Below, one piece after another: positions 8,801 through 11,206 of a stretch of DNA of 11,206 nt. The stretch is from Owenia fusiformis (Eukaryota; Annelida; Polychaeta; Sabellida; Oweniidae). The notes beneath the pieces were generated by a model. That model was not told the origin of the DNA. It was given only the letters and a program-made list of their open reading frames with translations, and ran no database searches. A program made the position numbers and the translations under genes. Positions within the stretch are counted from its first letter, which is position 1. The number at the start of each line of letters is the position of its first letter. The stretch covers positions 1 through 11,206 of the forward strand of contig CAIIXF020000454.1 of NCBI GenBank assembly GCA_903813345.2, in the 5' to 3' direction.

Positions 8801-9353
8801 TTTCGTCTTAAATCTATGATGCAGTTGTGCTCTTGAGGAAATGTCAATTTCGGACCAGTCATACGTAACGCTGTGGCAGATGATATTTGTTATTCAGTGA
8901 GATGTTCAGGATACATTTTTTTACATTTGCCCTTCCGAGGACTTGTTGATTGGTCCATTCTATTCGTGAGATATTGAGTATCTAATTTGTCGTACAAGTC
9001 TGATTACTTTGGGCTATGTACGGAATGTCAATTTTCGGACCAGCTGTACATCGCACTGGTAGCAGCGACTAGTTTATATATTGTGAGACGTTTATGTATA
9101 TATTTTTACGTTTGCCAAAGGAGGGATGTATCGATTGACTTCTCTGTTAGGGGATATATAATATCCAATTCGTCTTAAATCGCTTATGCAATTTGCGCTC
9201 TTGACGAAATGTCAATTTTCCGACCAGTCGTACGTCAAACTGGTACATGCCAGTCCTTTGCAATTTTGTGAGACGTTTAAGTAATATTTTGGAGTATGCT
9301 CTTGAATGGATTTAATGAATGATGTTCCCGTTCGTGATATATTTTATATCTAA
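8801..9353. repeat. Higher-order unit 17 (A-B-C, alpha subclass with GATTGG)
   Basis: A 8801-8985, B 8986-9168, C 9169-9353. TTGATTGG in A, GGGCTATG and CGTTTGCC in B, and GTCAAACTGG in C mark it as alpha. A also has CTCTTGAGG, otherwise a gamma marker. At 8860-8861 the CGTACG palindrome reads CATACG, a CpG to CpA change. Confidence 0.89.
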
Positions 9354-9903
9354 TTCGTCTTAAATCTATGATGCAGTTTGTGCTCTGGAGGAAATGTCAA
9401 TTTCGGACCAGTCGTACGTAACGCTGGTGGCAGCATGTCATTTGTTATTTAGTGAGATGTTTCAGGGTACATTTTTACATTTGCCCTACCGAGGACTATT
9501 AATAGGTCATTCTATTCGTGAGATATTGAGTATCTAATTTGTCGTACAAGTCTGATTTACTTTGGGCCATGTACGGAATGTCAATTTTCGGACCAGCTGT
9601 ACATCGCACTGGTAGCAGCGAGTAGTTTGATATATTGTGAGACGTTTATGTATATATTTTACGATTGCCAAAGGAGGGATGTATCGATTGACTTCTCTGT
9701 TAGGGGGATATATAATATCCAATTCGTCTTAAATCGCTTATGCATTTGCGCTTGACGAAATGTCAATTTTCCGACCAGTCGTACGTTACACTGGTACATG
9801 CAGTCTTTTGCAATTTGTGAGACGTTTAAGTATATATTTTGGAGTATGCTCTTGAATGGATTTAATGAATGATGTTCCCGTTCGTGATATATTTTATATC
9901 TAA
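9354..9903. repeat. Higher-order unit 18 (beta A and B, gamma-like C)
   Basis: A 9354-9537, B 9538-9722, C 9723-9903. A has GTCATTTG, AGGGTAC and GAGGACTATTAATAGG. B has GCGAGTAGT as in unit 12. C has GTTACACTGG and AGTCTTTTG, the states of units 16 and 6. An alpha-like trimer follows directly, so a gamma trimer appears to be missing, which fits an exchange between B and C. Confidence 0.88.
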
Positions 9904-10453
9904 TCGTCTTAAATCTATGATGCAGTTTGTGCTCTGGAGGAAATGTCAATTTCGGACCAGTCGTACGTAACGCTGGTGGCAGCATGATATTTGTTATTTA
10001 GTGAGATGTTTCAGGATACATTTTTACATTTGCCCTACCGAGGACTTGTGAATGGTCATTCTATTCGTGAGATATTGAGTATCTAATTGTCGTACAAGTC
10101 TGATTTACTTTGGGCCATGTACGGAATGTCAATTTTCGGACCAGCTGTACATCGCACTGGTAGCAGTGACTAGTTTAATATATTGTGAGACGTTTATGTA
10201 TTATTACGTTTGTCAAAGGAGGGATGTATCGATTGACTTCTCTGTTAGGGGGATATATAATATCCAATTCGTCTTAAATCGCTTATGCAATTTGCACTCT
10301 TGACGAACTGTCAATTTTCCGACCAGTCGTACGTCAAACTGGTACATGCCAGTCCTTTGCAATTTTGTGAGACGTTTAAGTATATATTTTGGAGTATGCT
10401 CTTGAATGGATTTAATGAATGATGTTCCCGTTCGTGATATATTTTATATCTAA
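9904..10453. repeat. Higher-order unit 19 (A-B-C, alpha class)
   Basis: A 9904-10086, B 10087-10267, C 10268-10453. A has GTGAATGG. B has TTTAATAT and CGTTTG but GGGCCATG. C has GTCAAACTGG. Two CpG losses are visible: GCAGTGAC for GCAGCGAC at 10167 and GCACTCT for GCGCTCT at 10296. B has a gap of about 5 bases in its TATATATTTTTACG run near 10200. Confidence 0.89.
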
Positions 10454-11097
10454 TTCGTCTTAAATCTATGATGCAGTTTGTGCTCTGGAGTAAATGTCAA
10501 TTTTCGGACCAGTCGTACGTAACGCTGGTGGCAGCATGTCATTTGTTATTCAGTGAGATGTTTCAGGGTACATTTTTACATTTGCCCCTACCGAGGACTT
10601 ATTAATAGGTCATTCTATTCGTGAGATATTGAGTATCTAATTTGTCGTACAAGTCTGATTTACTTTGGGCCATGTACGGAATGTCAATTTCGGACCAGCT
10701 GTACATTGCACTGGTAGCAGCGACTAGTTTGATATATTGTGAGACGTTTATGTATATATTTTTACGATTGCCAAAGGAGGGATGTATCGATTGACTTCTC
10801 TGTTAGGGGGATATATAATATCCAATTCGTCTTAAATCGCTTATGCAATTTGCGCTCTTGACGAAATGTCAATTTTCCGACCAGTCGTACGTCAAACTGG
10901 TACATGCCAGTTCGTCTTAAATCGCTTATGCAATTTGCGCTCTTGACGAAATGTCAATTTTCTGACCAGTCGTACGTTACACTGGTACATGCAAGTCTTT
11001 TGCAATTTTGTGAGACGTTTAAGTATATATTTTGGGAGTATGCTCTTGAATGGATTTAATGAATGATGTTCCCGTTCGTGATATATTTTATATCTAA
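10454..11097. repeat. Higher-order unit 20 (A-B-partial C-C, beta A and B)
   Basis: A 10454-10640, B 10641-10825, truncated C 10826-10910, full C 10911-11097. A has the beta markers GTCATTTG, AGGGTAC and TTATTAATAGG. At 644 bp this is the only unit that breaks the 550 bp period. The first C stops after 85 bp, within CATGCCAG, and a new C starts immediately at TTCGTCTTAA. Confidence 0.93.
10826..10910. repeat. Truncated C monomer (85 bp) at a rearrangement junction
   Basis: The partial C ends in the right arm of the ACTGG-TACATG-CCAGT inverted repeat and joins directly to the first base of another C. It differs from the matching 85 bp of the following C at four positions: CCGACC/CTGACC, two within GTCAAACTGG/GTTACACTGG, and GCCAG/GCAAG. 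So it is not a fresh slippage copy of its neighbour. The natural B/C border reads CCAATTCG and the junction CCAGTTCG, a weak CCA-N-T homology. Confidence 0.9.
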
Positions 11098-11206
11098 TTC
11101 GTCTTAAATCTATGATGCAGTTTGTGCTCTGGAGGGAAATGTCAATTTTCGGACCAGTCGTACGTAACGCTGCGGCAGCATGATATTTGTTATTTAGTGA
11201 GATGTT
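11098..11206. repeat. Higher-order unit 21 (first 109 bp of A only)
   Basis: This A monomer is cut by the window edge within box 2. It has CATGATATTTG, the alpha or gamma state. GGAGGGAAATG has one extra G, as in unit 8, and GCTGCGGCAG replaces GCTGGTGGCAG. Confidence 0.9.

Larger units (their letters stand above)
1..11206. repeat. Tandem satellite array with nested higher-order structure (whole window)
   Basis: The whole window is head-to-tail tandem repeats in one orientation, with no unique sequence, gene, RNA gene or transposon between copies. The basic period is a monomer of about 183 bp (175-192 bp between the boundaries I marked). Three diverged monomer types alternate strictly as A-B-C, giving a higher-order repeat of about 550 bp (543-570 bp apart from unit 20). 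Linked variants show a weaker third period of three trimers, about 1.65 kb. Monomer length near nucleosome spacing plus a multimeric repeat is typical of eukaryotic centromeric or pericentromeric satellites, so that role is inferred by analogy only. The array runs off both window edges, so its full length is unknown. I do not recognise the family. Confidence 0.97.

Noticed and set aside
1324-9985. Many open frames of 60-108 codons on both strands
   Set aside because: They are readings of the satellite itself. The same peptides recur in shifted frames wherever single-base indels delay a stop, and none persists across copies. They have no domain-like composition.
1-11206. CRISPR array
   Set aside because: CRISPR has short repeats with unique spacers. 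Here the whole 183 bp and 550 bp units repeat, with no unique spacers.
1-11206. rDNA intergenic spacer subrepeats or a tandem RNA gene
   Set aside because: No rRNA segment, tRNA fold or recognisable 5S-like internal promoter is visible, and no end of the array is present to link it to rDNA.
1-11206. Retrotransposon or other mobile-element insertion in the array
   Set aside because: Every stretch aligns with A, B or C. The only phase break (10826-10910) is itself satellite, without target-site duplication or terminal repeats.

Overview
The window is one uninterrupted satellite DNA array. It contains no gene, RNA gene or mobile element that I can support. Its 11.2 kb are head-to-tail monomers of about 183 bp, all in the same orientation, in three diverged types that follow each other as A-B-C. 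One A-B-C trimer is about 550 bp. The window holds 20 trimers, the first lacking its opening 3 bases and the twentieth carrying an extra partial monomer, plus the first 109 bp of a twenty-first. A monomer near one nucleosome plus linker, a higher-order repeat, AT-richness and apparent CpG decay together point to a eukaryotic centromeric or pericentromeric satellite. I do not recognise the family and cannot name the species.

Layout: the trimers are not random copies. Linked variants sort them into three classes. Alpha has a GATAT site in A, GGGCTATG and CGTTTGCC in B, and GTCAAAC in C. Beta has GTCAT, AGGGTAC and TTAATAGG in A, and GTCACAC in C. Gamma has an alpha-like A, often with CTTGAGG and GATGAC, and B with CCATTACGG. 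The classes mostly run alpha-beta-gamma, giving a second period of about 1.65 kb (nine monomers) above the 550 bp one. The order is disturbed at unit 9 (alpha/beta mixture), unit 13 (gamma/alpha mixture), units 18-19 (a gamma trimer apparently lost) and unit 20 (a truncated 85 bp C monomer inserted before a full one). These look like unequal-exchange scars.

Within monomers, two boxes are conserved in A, B and C. Box 1 contains a CCAG-N12-CTGG dyad centred on a palindromic CGTACG or TGTACA. Box 2 is GTGAGAYGTTT followed by an AT-rich run. Each monomer also ends in a different short GATAT-type dyad whose arms are preserved while its loop varies.

Most copy-to-copy differences are single-base deletions, often in homopolymers, and one stretch (about 6545-7160) is rich in single-base insertions. 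This looks more like residual long-read error than biology, so single-indel variants should not be read as evolution. Substitutions shared between non-adjacent copies are the trustworthy signal. Short open frames in the window are repeated, frame-shifted readings of the satellite and were not annotated.
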